A stretch of 64,000 nucleotides of DNA from Paucibacter aquatile (GTDB lineage: Bacteria; Pseudomonadota; Gammaproteobacteria; Burkholderiales; Burkholderiaceae_C): NCBI RefSeq assembly GCF_002885975.1, contig NZ_POSP01000001.1, forward strand, positions 434,001-498,000, given 5' to 3'. This document shows, one piece after another, positions 43,390 to 51,889 of the stretch (positions within the stretch are counted from its first letter, which is position 1; each line of letters starts with the position of its first letter). The translations under genes were made by a program, and so were the position numbers. Below the pieces are notes generated by a model. It was not told the DNA's origin, made no database searches, and saw nothing but the letters and a program-made list of their open reading frames with translations.

Positions 43390-44043
43390 GTGACCCAACC
43401 CGATTCCGCCACGCCCTTGTTCCCGCTGCAGTCGGTGCTTTTTCCCGAGGGCTATTTGCAGCTGCAGATCTTTGAGCCGCGCTATCTGGACATGGTGCAG
43501 CGCTGCTGGCGCGAGGGCCGGCCCTTCGGCGTGCTCAGCCTGATCGAAGGCGGCGAGGTGCGCCGCCGCGACCCGGCGCGTGGCGAGGCCTTTGTGCAGG
43601 AGCGGTTTCAGAGCGTGGGCACCCTGGCCCGCATCGAGCATTGCGAAACGCTGCAAGCCGGCTTGATGCGCATTCGCTGCCGTGGCGGCCAGCGCTTTCG
43701 CCTGCTGTCCAGCGAATGCCTGCCCGGCGGCCTGTGGGTGGGGCAGATCGAGCCCATGGCCGAGGATGCGGCCGTGCCCGTGCCCACCGACCTGAAGGTC
43801 ACTTCCACCCTCTTGCAAAGCCTGCTGCACAGCCTGGAGCAAGGGGCTGCCGCGGTGGATGTGCCGGTGCAGCCCCCTTACCGCTGGGACGACAGCGGCT
43901 GGCTGGCCAACCGCTGGTGCGAGCTGCTGCCCCTGCCCCCCGAGGAGCGCCAGCGCCTGATGCAACTCGACAACCCCTTGCTGCGTCTGGAACTGGTGGC
44001 CGATCAGCTCGATCAGCCGGGGGTGTTGGCGGGGCGGGCTTGA
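43390..44043 (+). CDS. LON substrate-binding domain protein (no protease domain)
   Basis: A 217-residue cytosolic protein consisting only of the N-terminal domain of Lon protease: PLFPLQSVLFPEGYLQLQIF and EPRYLDMVQRCW, PFGVLSLIEGGEV, and SVGTLARIEHCETLQAG. AAA+ and serine-lysine protease parts are absent. Such free-standing proteins are common in proteobacteria; function unknown. The start is a GTG at 43390, the first in-frame start ahead of the domain. Confidence 0.88.
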   Translation: MTQPDSATPLFPLQSVLFPEGYLQLQIFEPRYLDMVQRCWREGRPFGVLSLIEGGEVRRRDPARGEAFVQERFQSVGTLARIEHCETLQAGLMRIRCRGGQRFRLLSSECLPGGLWVGQIEPMAEDAAVPVPTDLKVTSTLLQSLLHSLEQGAAAVDVPVQPPYRWDDSGWLANRWCELLPLPPEERQRLMQLDNPLLRLELVADQLDQPGVLAGRA

Positions 44044-44116
44044 GCTTTCGCCCCTCACTTGCCTTGCTGTGTTCGGAGTGGCTTTTGGGGTGCAACGTGA
44101 GGCCCTGCAGCCCGCG

Positions 44117-44613
44117 CCGCCGCCGGGCTCATGGTTCGGGGATCGGGCCTGACGGGCCGACTCCCCTGCGCTGCTCGCGCCTCGGGGCTGGCGCATAACT
44201 CACTTCGCTCCCTGCGTTCGCTTCGTTCAGACAGAAGCGCCAAGTCAGAAATTGAAGCGCGCGTGATCGCGCGCGCCCCGAGGCGCTGTGCTGCTCGGCC
44301 CTTCACAAATCGCCCGGCAGCGGCCCAGGCTGCAGGGCGCTTGCATCGCGGTCAATGTGCCCCTCGTCGGTGGAGAACGCCATCTTCGGAGGCGGCTCGG
44401 CCCGCCGACGGGCGATTTGTGCGCGGCCGAGGGCGCAGCGAAGCGGCTCAGGCGCGCGGTCACGCGCGCTTCAAGCGCTGACTCGGCGCCACTGTCTGAC
44501 CACAGTGAGCGCAGCGAACGGAGGGAGTTTGGCGCCGCTGAGCCGCGGAGTGAGCAGCGAGGGGAGTCGGCTCGCCCGAGCCGACCCGCGAACCATGAGC
44601 CCGGCGGCGGGCC
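44117..44613. repeat. Large imperfect inverted repeat, arms about 220 bp
   Basis: Outer arms: gccgccgggctcatggttcg on the left and its inverse near 44589-44610. Middle: left cagacagaagcgccaagtca pairs with the inverse of 44476-44500. Inner: cacaaatcgcccg near 44304 against gggcgatttgtg near 44409. Pairing runs, with mismatches and small gaps, along almost the whole length to a loop of about 70 bases. Several short frames exist but none looks coding. It separates the LON-domain gene from the terminator of the phasin gene. Nature unknown: a mobile-element remnant or an RNA gene are both possible. Confidence 0.75.
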
Positions 44614-44685
44614 AAGCCACCGCAGCGAGCCAGATCAAGACGGCGTAGGTTCACCGTGTGCGGTTACATGAACAGCTTCACAGAT

Positions 44686-44713
44686 GAAAAAAAGCCCAGC
44701 GGATGCTGGGCTT
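44686..44713 (-). terminator. Intrinsic terminator of the phasin gene
   Basis: On the minus strand aagcccagc / gctgggctt (9 bp) with a 4-base loop and a T-run of seven. It lies 70 bases past the phasin stop. Confidence 0.92.
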
Positions 44714-44782
44714 GAAGGGCACGTTTGGGGACCGGCGAGGCCGGCCTCAGCGGTGCCGAGGAGACAACTGATGCGCGATGGC

Positions 44783-45340
44783 TCAGGCGGCAGCGCGCTT
44801 GGAAGCGCGGGTGGCCGTTTGGGTGGCCTTGACGGCGCTGTTGGTGGCGGCTTCGAAGTTGGCTTCGGCCACTTCGGTGGCTTGCTTGGCTGCCTTTTGC
44901 ACGGTCTCGAAGGCGTTGTTGGCGGCAGCGACGGCGCTCTTCACCAGGGCGACGGCGTTTTCGGTGCCGGCCGGTGCGTTCTTGGCAGCGTTTTCGACCA
45001 CGGCCGAGAACTTGGCCTGGATGTCGGCCAGCTGGGCTTCAGCGACCTTGGCCACTTCGGCATTGGTGCTGGAGGCGATGTCGTACAGATGGCGGCTGTA
45101 GGAAGCGGCCTTCTCGGCGCTGGGCTGCAGCAGGGCGCTTTGCAGGGCCAGCAGCTCTTGAGCGTCTTTCACCGACAGGGCGGCGTGGGTCGACTCAGCG
45201 ACTTCGCTCAGGGCGGTCTTGGCCACTTGCAGGTTCAGTTCGACCAGCTTTTCCACGCCTTCGAAAGCCTTGTTGGTCAGGCCAAACAGGGTTTCGACAT
45301 TGGCTTTGTGGGCGGCGATGATTTGTTCGGTAGTCAGCAT
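44783..45340 (-). CDS. phaP: Phasin (polyhydroxyalkanoate granule-associated protein)
   Basis: Phasins coat intracellular polyhydroxybutyrate granules. The 185-residue protein begins MLTTEQIIAAHKANVETLFG and continues LTNKAFEGVEKLVELNLQVA, the signature start of the betaproteobacterial PhaP family. The rest is amphipathic helix with a final Ala/Lys/Thr-rich stretch (TQTATRASKRAAA). The start has AGGAGTG upstream. It is a single-gene unit with a strong promoter and two palindromes that fit a PhaR-type repressor, and its own terminator. No PHA synthase is in the window. Confidence 0.95.
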   Translation of the reverse strand: MLTTEQIIAAHKANVETLFGLTNKAFEGVEKLVELNLQVAKTALSEVAESTHAALSVKDAQELLALQSALLQPSAEKAASYSRHLYDIASSTNAEVAKVAEAQLADIQAKFSAVVENAAKNAPAGTENAVALVKSAVAAANNAFETVQKAAKQATEVAEANFEAATNSAVKATQTATRASKRAAA

Positions 45341-45405
45341 GGAGCACTCCTGATGGGGGGTGACCCCCGTTGATTCGATGGATGAAATCGTTCGACAGCG
45401 ATAAA

Positions 45406-45479
45406 TGTTGCACTGCAACAAAACGAAGTATAGGGATGCCGGGCGGCTTTGCAAGACATTTTTGCTGCGGCGCAGCAAA
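45406..45479 (-). promoter_or_regulatory. Phasin promoter with two palindromic operators
   Basis: On the minus strand a -35 TTGCAA (45449-45454) and -10 TATACT (45427-45432) stand 16 bases apart. A perfect palindrome TGTTGCA-C-TGCAACA (45406-45420) lies just downstream of the start point, and another, TTTGCTGC-GGC-GCAGCAAA (45461-45479), just upstream of the -35. PhaR repressors of PHA bacteria bind two sites in the phaP promoter, one near -35 and one downstream, which fits this layout. Confidence 0.75.
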
Positions 45480-45584
45480 TTAGGGGGATTCGCCGGAATT
45501 CCTGCCTTCTTCCGCAGCTTGGCGCCGCGCGGTGACGCCCCCATGACAGGCACGGAATGCCACCGCCCGCTATGGTGTGCACCC

Positions 45585-46532
45585 ATGCAGGCCTTTCATT
45601 CCGACGCCCATTCCCTGGCCTTGCCGCCGGGTCACAGCTTTCCCGCCAGCAAGTACCGCCTGCTGCGCGAGCTTTTCGAGGCCGAGCCCGGTCTGCTGCG
45701 CATGGCGCCGGCGCCGGCTGCCAGCGAGGCGGAACTCTGCCTCGTCCACACGCCCGAGTATGTGAACGCGGTGTTGCAGGGCCGGTTGAGCGCGGCCCAG
45801 CAGCGCGAGATCGGTTTCCCCTGGTCGCCCTCGATGGCGGCGCGCTCGCTTCATTCGGTAGGCGCCAGCATTGCGGCAGCCCGCGCTGCCCTGGCCGAGG
45901 GCGTGGCCGCGAACATGGCCGGCGGCACCCACCATGCCTTTGCCGACCGGGGCTCGGGCTACTGCGTCTTCAACGATGTCGCGGTGGCCGCGCGCCTGAT
46001 GCAGCAGCAGTGGAGCGCGCAGGCGTGGCCGGGCGATTCGCGGCTGCGCGTGCTCGTGATCGATCTCGATGTCCACCAGGGCAATGGCACGGCCGCCATT
46101 TTTGAGGGTGACGACAGCGTGTTCACCTTCTCCATGCACGGCGCCAAGAACTTCCCGGCCTGCAAGGAGCGCAGCGATCTCGATGTGGAACTGCCCGATG
46201 GCTGCAGTGACGAGCCCTATCTGCAGGCGCTGGACCAGGCGCTCGAAGAGATCTGGGCTCGCCATGCCGCCGCAGGTGCCATGCCCGGCCTGGCCTTCTA
46301 CCTGGCCGGCGCCGACCCGCACGAAGGCGACCGCCTGGGCCGCCTCAAGCTCAGCAGCGCCGGCCTGCTGGAACGCGACCGGCGCGTGCTCTCCGCCCTG
46401 TGCGAGCGTGGCATCCCTGTGGCCCTCAGCATGGCCGGCGGCTACGGCCATGACATCGCCACCACGGTGGCAGTGCAGGCCAACACGCTCAACGAAGCGG
46501 TCAGGGCCTGGGCGGCGTGGCGGCTGCGGTGA
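45585..46532 (+). CDS. Histone deacetylase-like (class IV / AcuC-type) amidohydrolase
   Basis: A 315-residue zinc-dependent deacetylase. The active site is complete: H116-H117 (GGTHHAF), metal ligands D162 and H164 (VIDLDVHQGNG) and D243 (GADPHEGD), and the transition-state Tyr286 (MAGGYGHD). Bacterial members deacetylate acetyl-lysine proteins, polyamines or acetoin-related targets; the target here is unknown. The ATG at 45585 places the domain start (FHSDAHSLALPPGHSFP) at the N-terminus. It diverges from the phasin gene. Confidence 0.93.
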   Translation: MQAFHSDAHSLALPPGHSFPASKYRLLRELFEAEPGLLRMAPAPAASEAELCLVHTPEYVNAVLQGRLSAAQQREIGFPWSPSMAARSLHSVGASIAAARAALAEGVAANMAGGTHHAFADRGSGYCVFNDVAVAARLMQQQWSAQAWPGDSRLRVLVIDLDVHQGNGTAAIFEGDDSVFTFSMHGAKNFPACKERSDLDVELPDGCSDEPYLQALDQALEEIWARHAAAGAMPGLAFYLAGADPHEGDRLGRLKLSSAGLLERDRRVLSALCERGIPVALSMAGGYGHDIATTVAVQANTLNEAVRAWAAWRLR

Positions 46533-46647
46533 AAGCCGGGGCCGGTCGTCTTGAATCTTTGTGGTTGAATTTCCCCCAACCGTCGGCTGTTTCGGCCACG
46601 CCTCTTTCTTCTTTGTCTTTTGCCCACCCGGACGCTGCGCGCGCTAT

Positions 46648-47370
46648 ATGACCTCACCCAATCTGTTCCAGCAACCCACGCCCGCCGACACGGCCGCCGT
46701 GGACACCGCCATCGTGACCCGGCGCTCCATGCGCGCCTTCTTGCCCACCGAGGTGCCGGAGAGTCAGATCGAGGAGATCCTGAACGTGGCGTCCCGGGCG
46801 CCGTCGGGCACCAACACCCAGCCCTGGCAGGTCCATGTGCTGACCGGCGCGGCGCGCCAGCGCCTGGTGGACCGCATCCAGGCGGCCTACCTCGACCCGG
46901 CCGAGTTGGCGAAGCACACGGAGGAATACGCCTACTACCCGACCGAATGGGTCTCGCCCTACATCGACCGCCGCCGCAAGGTGGGCTGGGATCTGTATGG
47001 CCTGCTGAACATCGCCAAGACCGACAAGGCCCGCATGCAGGCGCAACATGCGCGCAACTTCCAGTTTTTTGATGCCCCGGTGGGGCTGATCTTCACCATC
47101 GACCGCGTCATGCAGCAGGGCAGCTGGCTGGACTACGGCATGTTCCTGGAGAACGTGATGATCGCGGCGCGCGGCCGCGGCCTGCACACCTGCCCGCAGG
47201 CCGCATTCACCCAGTTCCACCGCCTGATCGCCGAAGAGCTGCAGCTGGCGCCCAGCCAGATGGTGGTCTGTGGCATGGCGCTCGGTCACGCCGACCCCGC
47301 CGCGGTGGAGAACAGCCTGCTGACCGAGCGTGCAGCGGTGGCCGAATTCACGCGCTTCTACCGTGATTGA
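46648..47370 (+). CDS. Nitroreductase family FMN protein
   Basis: A 240-residue flavoenzyme of the nitroreductase fold. Family blocks: AIVTRRSMRAFLPTEVPESQ, VASRAPSGTNTQPWQVHVLT (FMN phosphate site), FLENVMIAARGRGLHTCPQA and MVVCGMALGHADP. Relatives reduce nitroaromatics or quinones with NAD(P)H, or make 5,6-dimethylbenzimidazole. The ATG at 46648 is the first in frame close to the domain. Its 3' end lies a few bases from the start of the antiporter-like gene. Confidence 0.93.
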   Translation: MTSPNLFQQPTPADTAAVDTAIVTRRSMRAFLPTEVPESQIEEILNVASRAPSGTNTQPWQVHVLTGAARQRLVDRIQAAYLDPAELAKHTEEYAYYPTEWVSPYIDRRRKVGWDLYGLLNIAKTDKARMQAQHARNFQFFDAPVGLIFTIDRVMQQGSWLDYGMFLENVMIAARGRGLHTCPQAAFTQFHRLIAEELQLAPSQMVVCGMALGHADPAAVENSLLTERAAVAEFTRFYRD

Positions 47371-47383
47371 GCGCGGCGGGCGC

Positions 47384-48811
47384 GTGAAGAGGGGCCAGGT
47401 CTTGCGCACCTGGGGCAGCCGGGTCACGGCGCTGCTGTTGGCGGGCGCCGCCGGCCCGGCCCTGGCGGCCGATCTGGACGGCAGCCGTTTCGGCGCGATC
47501 TGGGGCCTGCCGTTTGCGGGCTTGCTGCTGTCCATCGCCCTGATGCCCTTGCTGGCGCCGGCGATCTGGCACCGCCATTTCGGCAAGATCAGCGCCGGCT
47601 GGGCCTTGGTTTTGCTGCTGCCGCTGCTGGCACGTGAGGGCGCCGGCACGACGGGCGGCGTGTTGCTGCACACCGCCGTGGCCGAGTACCTGCCGTTTGT
47701 GATCCTGCTGACGGCGCTGTTCACCACCGCGGGCGGCATCTTCATCCGCGGCAATCTGCATGGCAGCCCGGGGCTCAATGTCGGCCTGCTGGCAGTCGGC
47801 GCGGCCCTGGCCAGCGTGATGGGCACGACGGGGGCGTCCATGCTGATGGTGCGGCCGCTGATCCGCGCCAACGACAACCGCCGCCACAACGTCCATGTGC
47901 TGGTGTTCTTCATCTTCATCGTCAGCAATGCCGGTGGCGCGTTGACGCCGCTGGGCGACCCACCGCTGTTCCTGGGTTTTCTGCAAGGCGTGAGCTTCTT
48001 CTGGACCCTGCAGCATCTGGCGCCGCAGACCCTGTTCATGGTGGGCAGCCTGCTGGCCATCTTCTACGGGCTGGACCGCCATTTCTACCGCCGCGAAGGC
48101 GTGCTGCCGCGCGACCCCACGCCGGACGACCACCGCTTCGGCATCGAGGGCGGCCTGAACTTCGCCTTGCTCGGCGTGGTGGTGGGCCTGGTGCTGATGA
48201 GCGGGCTGTGGAAGCCGGCGCACCCGGGTTGGCAGCTCGGCAGCGTGAGCCTGAGCCTGCCGGCCCTGCTGCGCGATGGCGCCCTGATCCTGGTGACCCT
48301 GGCCTCGGTCGTGCTGACGCCCCGTGATGTGCGTGCGCGCAACCAGTTTTCTTGGGCGCCCATGCTGGAGGTGGCCAAGCTCTTTGCCGCCATCTTCGTG
48401 ACCATGGCGCCGGTGCTGGCCATGCTCAAGGCGGGCGAGCAGGGGGCGTTTGCCGCCGTCACCCGCGCCGTCACCGCGCCCGATGGCCAGCCCATGCCCT
48501 GGGCCTACTTCTGGTTCAGCGGCTTGCTCTCGTCCTTCCTGGACAACGCGCCGACTTATTTGGTGTTCTTCAACCTGGCCGGGGGTGATGCGGCGCAGCT
48601 GATGACGACGCTGGCGCCCACGCTGGTGGCCATCTCGGCCGGCTCGGTGTTCATGGGCGCCAACAGCTACATCGGCAATGCGCCCAACTTCATGGTCAAA
48701 GCCATCGCCGAAGAGCGCGGCATCGCCATGCCCAGCTTCTTTGGCTATATGGCCTGGTCGGGCGCGGTCTTGACCCCCTTGTTTCTTGTGATGAGCCTGA
48801 TCTGGTTCTGA
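47384..48811 (+). CDS. Sodium:proton antiporter-like membrane protein (CitMHS/NhaD superfamily)
   Basis: A 475-residue membrane protein with a cleavable-looking N-terminus (VTALLLAGAAGPALAADL) and about 11 to 12 spans of the ion transporter superfamily. Hallmarks: NAGGALTPLGDPPLFLGFLQ and, in the second half, SSFLDNAPTYLVFFNLAGG and GANSYIGNAPNFMVKAIAEE, the paired re-entrant loops. Na+/H+ exchange or carboxylate transport are both possible. GTG at 47384 is chosen; a GTG at 47363 would overlap the nitroreductase stop. It is followed after 15 bases by a dehydrogenase gene. Confidence 0.87.
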   Translation: MKRGQVLRTWGSRVTALLLAGAAGPALAADLDGSRFGAIWGLPFAGLLLSIALMPLLAPAIWHRHFGKISAGWALVLLLPLLAREGAGTTGGVLLHTAVAEYLPFVILLTALFTTAGGIFIRGNLHGSPGLNVGLLAVGAALASVMGTTGASMLMVRPLIRANDNRRHNVHVLVFFIFIVSNAGGALTPLGDPPLFLGFLQGVSFFWTLQHLAPQTLFMVGSLLAIFYGLDRHFYRREGVLPRDPTPDDHRFGIEGGLNFALLGVVVGLVLMSGLWKPAHPGWQLGSVSLSLPALLRDGALILVTLASVVLTPRDVRARNQFSWAPMLEVAKLFAAIFVTMAPVLAMLKAGEQGAFAAVTRAVTAPDGQPMPWAYFWFSGLLSSFLDNAPTYLVFFNLAGGDAAQLMTTLAPTLVAISAGSVFMGANSYIGNAPNFMVKAIAEERGIAMPSFFGYMAWSGAVLTPLFLVMSLIWF

Positions 48812-48826
48812 GGAGTGGTGTTCTTC

Positions 48827-49813
48827 ATGCCGAACCTTGCCGCCCCCAAACCGCGCGTGCTCTTGGCCCGCCGCATCTTTCCGGACATCGCCGCGCGCAT
48901 GGCCGAGGCCTTTGACCTCGACTACGCCGATGACGATCAGCCCCTGAGCCCGGAAGCCTTGCGCCAGCGACTGCAAGGCAAGCTGGGGCTGCTCGCCTCC
49001 GGCACCGAGCAGATCACGGCCGAGCTGCTGGACGCCTGCCCCGAGCTGCGCGTCATCAGCCTGATGACCGTGGGCCACAACAATGTGGACCTGGCCGCTT
49101 GCAGCGCGCGCGGCGTGCGCGTCAGCAATGCGCCCGATGTGCTGACCGAAACCACGGCTGACTTCGGCTTCGCCTTGATGATGGCCGCGGCCCGGCGCAT
49201 CAGCGAAAGCGAGCATTACCTGCGCCGTGGCGATTGGAAGCAATGGCGGGTGGACCTGTTCGCTGGCGCCGACATCCACGGCACCACCCTGGGCATCCTC
49301 GGCATGGGCCGCATCGGCCAGGCCATCGCACGGCGCGGCGCCCTGGGCTTTGGCATGAAGGTGATCTATCACAACCGCAGCCGCCTCGCGCCCGAGCAGG
49401 AGGCGCCCATCGGCGCCCGCTGGGTCAGCAAGGAGGCGCTGTTGCGCGAGGCCGATCACCTCGTCATCGTCGTGCCCTACACGCCGGCGTCCCACCACCT
49501 GGTGGCCGAGCAAGACCTGGCCCTGATGAAGCCCAGCGCCACCCTGACCAATATCGCCCGCGGCGGCGTGGTGGACGATGTGGCCCTGGCCCGCGCCCTG
49601 CAGCAAGGTCGACTGGCCGCAGCCGGCCTCGATGTCTTCGAGCGCGAGCCCCAGGTGCACCCGGACCTGCTGGCCTGCGCCAATGTCGTGCTCACACCCC
49701 ACATCGCCAGCGCTTCGGTGCCGACGCGGCGGGCGATGTGCGAGCTGGCGGAGCGAAACCTTTTGGCGGCTTTCAGTGGCCGTCCGATGCCGAGTCTGCT
49801 GAACTCGTTTTGA
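48827..49813 (+). CDS. D-2-hydroxyacid dehydrogenase (glyoxylate/hydroxypyruvate reductase-like)
   Basis: A 328-residue NAD(P)-dependent dehydrogenase. The nucleotide fold is LGILGMGRIGQAIARR (about 155-170); the catalytic residues are Arg in TNIARGGVVDD (about 245), Glu in DVFEREP (about 274) and His in LTPHIASAS (about 292). Substrate-side block SLMTVGHNNVDLAACSARGV. Glyoxylate or hydroxypyruvate reduction is the usual role. AGGAG ends 11 bases ahead of the ATG at 48827; GTG codons closer to that site are less likely starts. Confidence 0.93.
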   Translation: MPNLAAPKPRVLLARRIFPDIAARMAEAFDLDYADDDQPLSPEALRQRLQGKLGLLASGTEQITAELLDACPELRVISLMTVGHNNVDLAACSARGVRVSNAPDVLTETTADFGFALMMAAARRISESEHYLRRGDWKQWRVDLFAGADIHGTTLGILGMGRIGQAIARRGALGFGMKVIYHNRSRLAPEQEAPIGARWVSKEALLREADHLVIVVPYTPASHHLVAEQDLALMKPSATLTNIARGGVVDDVALARALQQGRLAAAGLDVFEREPQVHPDLLACANVVLTPHIASASVPTRRAMCELAERNLLAAFSGRPMPSLLNSF

Positions 49814-49843
49814 GCCCGCAGCCCGAGCCAGCCGGGGTGGCAG

Positions 49844-50257
49844 TCATTGCCCTTCGGGCGGCTGCCAGAGTTCGATGCGGTTGCCGTCGGGGTCCATGAC
49901 CCAGCCGAACTTGCCGTATTCGGATTCATCCACCTTGTCGTCGACCTGGCAGCCCTCGGCCCGCAGCAGGGCCAGCAGGGCATGCAGATCGGCCACGCGG
50001 TAGTTCACCATGAAGGGGGCGGGGCTGGGGTCGAAGTAGCTGCTGGCGGCATCAAAAATGCTCCAGACCGTGCTGCCCTGGCCCTCGGGGTTGTGTTCGC
50101 CGCGCCAGCGAAAGGCCGTACCGCCCCAGGCCTCGACGGGGATACCCAGGTGGCGCCGGTACCAGTCGCGCAGCCGTTCGGGCTGGCTGGATTTGATGAA
50201 GATGCCGCCGATGCCGGTGACCCGGCTGGGGCTGCTAACGGGCGTGTCGCTGTTCAT
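49844..50257 (-). CDS. VOC superfamily (glyoxalase-like) protein
   Basis: A 137-residue single-domain protein of the vicinal oxygen chelate fold: GIGGIFIKSSQPERLRDWYR at the start, MVNYRVADLHALLALLRAEG in the second module, and the closing WVMDPDGNRIELWQP with the metal-site Glu. Substrate unknown; relatives include glyoxalases, dioxygenases and fosfomycin-type resistance proteins. It is 44 bases downstream of the GH19 gene on the same strand. Confidence 0.9.
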   Translation of the reverse strand: MNSDTPVSSPSRVTGIGGIFIKSSQPERLRDWYRRHLGIPVEAWGGTAFRWRGEHNPEGQGSTVWSIFDAASSYFDPSPAPFMVNYRVADLHALLALLRAEGCQVDDKVDESEYGKFGWVMDPDGNRIELWQPPEGQ

Positions 50258-50301
50258 GAGGGGTCTTGCCTCGCCGGAAATAGGGCTGTCGTGATTTGGC
50301 C

Positions 50302-51147
50302 TCAGTTTTTGGCTTTGGCCTTGGCCTTGACGGTTCGCACCGCAGCCTTGGGTTTCTTGGCTTTGTTGCTGTCGGGCTTGGGGGCTGCCTTGGCTGCGGC
50401 CTTGGCGTCCGTCTTCTTGGGCTTGCTGGCCTTCTCCGCCTTTTCGGCTTTCTCGGCTTTCTCGGCCTTGGCCTTGCTGCTCTTGGCTTTATTGCTCTTG
50501 CCCGCTGCGGCCAGCCCCGCCATCGGCGGCATGGCAGGCATCTCGCGGCTGCCCGCTTCAGCCTCGCTCAGAATCGCCAGTGCCTTGGCGTAGAAAGCCT
50601 TGCGCTCTTCCAGGCCGCGGTTGCCGCCGTTGACGGTGTAGCTGATGAACTCTACCGGCGAGAGGTCCAGCACTGCGCCTTTGTATTTTTTCTTCAGCCG
50701 GTCGCTGTCCGGGTGGTTGGCGGCGTCATTGAGGTTGCGGGTCAGCCAGTACTCGCAGGCGCTCCAGACCGCCATCTCGGGCTCTTCCAGCAGCTCCGGC
50801 TTGTTGATGAACAGATCGCGCGAGCCTTTCTTGATGCCCAGCTGCAGGTAATTGGCCCGCCCCGTGGTCTGAAAAATGCCGCGGCCGCGAAAGCGCACCC
50901 CGTCACCCGCCTGCGTGTTGCCCAGATCCGCCCGGCCCTCGTAGGCGCTGCCCGAGGCGTACTCGCGCAAGGTCTTGAAATGGTCGGTCTCATGGCAGGC
51001 CTGGGCCAGGAAATGCGCGTACTCCTGGGCCGTGTCGATCTGGTACTGCGGGCACAGCAGGTTCATCCACTCGGCCAGGGCCGGCATCAGGGCCGTCTTG
51101 CGTCCAGCGATCTGGGCCAGGTGTTCTGCGGTGATGGCAAGTGTCAT
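50302..51147 (-). CDS. GH19 chitinase/endolysin-like protein with a Lys/Ala-rich tail
   Basis: A 281-residue protein. Residues 1-195 are a GH19-type lysozyme/chitinase domain as in phage endolysins: catalytic Glu53 in QACHETDHFKTLREYASG, Glu70 in AYEGRADLGN, then GDGVRFRGRGIFQTTGR and SYTVNGGNRGLEER. It has no signal peptide. Residues about 217-281 are a Lys/Ala repeat tail (KAEKAEKAEKAEKASKPKKT and later KAKKPKAAVRTVKAKAKAK), much like histone H1 or AlgP-type tails and foreign to endolysins. The ATG at 51147 fits the domain; no other phage gene is nearby. Confidence 0.88.
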   Translation of the reverse strand: MTLAITAEHLAQIAGRKTALMPALAEWMNLLCPQYQIDTAQEYAHFLAQACHETDHFKTLREYASGSAYEGRADLGNTQAGDGVRFRGRGIFQTTGRANYLQLGIKKGSRDLFINKPELLEEPEMAVWSACEYWLTRNLNDAANHPDSDRLKKKYKGAVLDLSPVEFISYTVNGGNRGLEERKAFYAKALAILSEAEAGSREMPAMPPMAGLAAAGKSNKAKSSKAKAEKAEKAEKAEKASKPKKTDAKAAAKAAPKPDSNKAKKPKAAVRTVKAKAKAKN

Positions 51148-51473
51148 GGCGGTGGGGCTCCGGGTGATGGTTGGCATTCAGCTGCAGCGCCGGCGTCAGT
51201 CGGCCTCGCAGTGCCGGGCTCATCATCGGGGGCGAAGCAGCTTCGACCAACCCCTAGCTCATCGCGCTGCAATGGGTATGAGTCGGCCATGCTGCAGTGC
51301 TATACCCTGCCTCGCGGCCTATTCGATTTCTCTCGAAGCACTCAGCGAAGCGCGTCGGCTCGCGCTGGTTCGAAGCCATCGGCTCAGAAAGAAGCGTGCC
51401 TTCGGATGGCTCGCCATTGCCCGACTGCTGGAGGGACAAAGTCGGCCACAGTCTCCGCTAGCGCATAACAAGC
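51148..51473. other. Gene-free stretch at the edge of a lower-GC block
   Basis: Base composition falls here compared with the flanks. I see no supported gene, although several short frames are open. Near 51458-51470 the string gctagcgcataacaagc resembles one end of an integron core site but has no partner at the right distance. Confidence 0.4.
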
Positions 51474-51632
51474 CTAGCCATGCTTTGGCCCGGATTCGAG
51501 AGCGCCGAATCGATTCAGAGCGATCAGCGTCAGGCCAAGGCCGACAAGAACCATAGCGAGGCCGAGTGCCCAGTGAAATGCAAAGAAGATCCCAGATGGA
51601 AAGAAGAGGGTGAGCCAGAACCATTGGCGCAT
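51474..51632 (-). CDS. Possible small membrane protein (52 residues)
   Basis: Starts MRQWFWLTLFFPSGIFFAFH and has two hydrophobic segments, the second LGLAMVLVGLGLTLIAL, ending in a short polar tail. Composition is that of a real small inner-membrane protein, but there is no clear ribosome site. It lies in the lower-GC block on the same strand as the next two small genes. Confidence 0.45.
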   Translation of the reverse strand: MRQWFWLTLFFPSGIFFAFHWALGLAMVLVGLGLTLIALNRFGALESGPKHG

Positions 51633-51809
51633 GCCCGCCTGATGAAAGTACTGTGCACAAGCCTCTCCTCTCAGAGGGTGAACGATGGATGAATTCGATT
51701 GAGCCCAAGCGGAGTGCCCGTGGCTAGTTCCACAGCTTGGACTGGGTCTGGCTTTGAGAGTTATGAGGCCGAGCCTCGTGTGAGGGCTGAGGCTTGACAC
51801 TAGATGCAC

Positions 51810-51835
51810 TCACAAGGGGCGACGCCCTCTTGTGA
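51810..51835. repeat. Hairpin between small membrane protein and lipoprotein genes
   Basis: TCACAAG-GGGC and GCCC-T-CTTGTGA pair with one bulge. No T-run follows on either strand, so it is not a plain terminator. It lies 55 bases after the lipoprotein stop. Confidence 0.5.
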
Positions 51836-51889
51836 CTGTCAGTTCGATGGAGGGGTTTGACCTCATGGTGGAGGCACTCGCCAACTTAA

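Noticed and set aside
44131..44481. Protein-coding gene in the large inverted repeat (116 codons)
   Set aside because: The frame is Arg/Ala/Ser-rich, lacks a ribosome site and runs through both arms and loop of the palindrome.
47348..49702. A 784-codon minus-strand frame opposite antiporter and dehydrogenase genes
   Set aside because: Gln/His/Arg-rich shadow spanning two real genes.
50302..51147. Prophage
   Set aside because: A single endolysin-like gene with housekeeping neighbours and no structural, integrase or holin genes.
51458..51480. Second attC site (gcataacaagc string)
   Set aside because: It resembles a core site, but I found no matching partner string or internal boxes at a proper distance.
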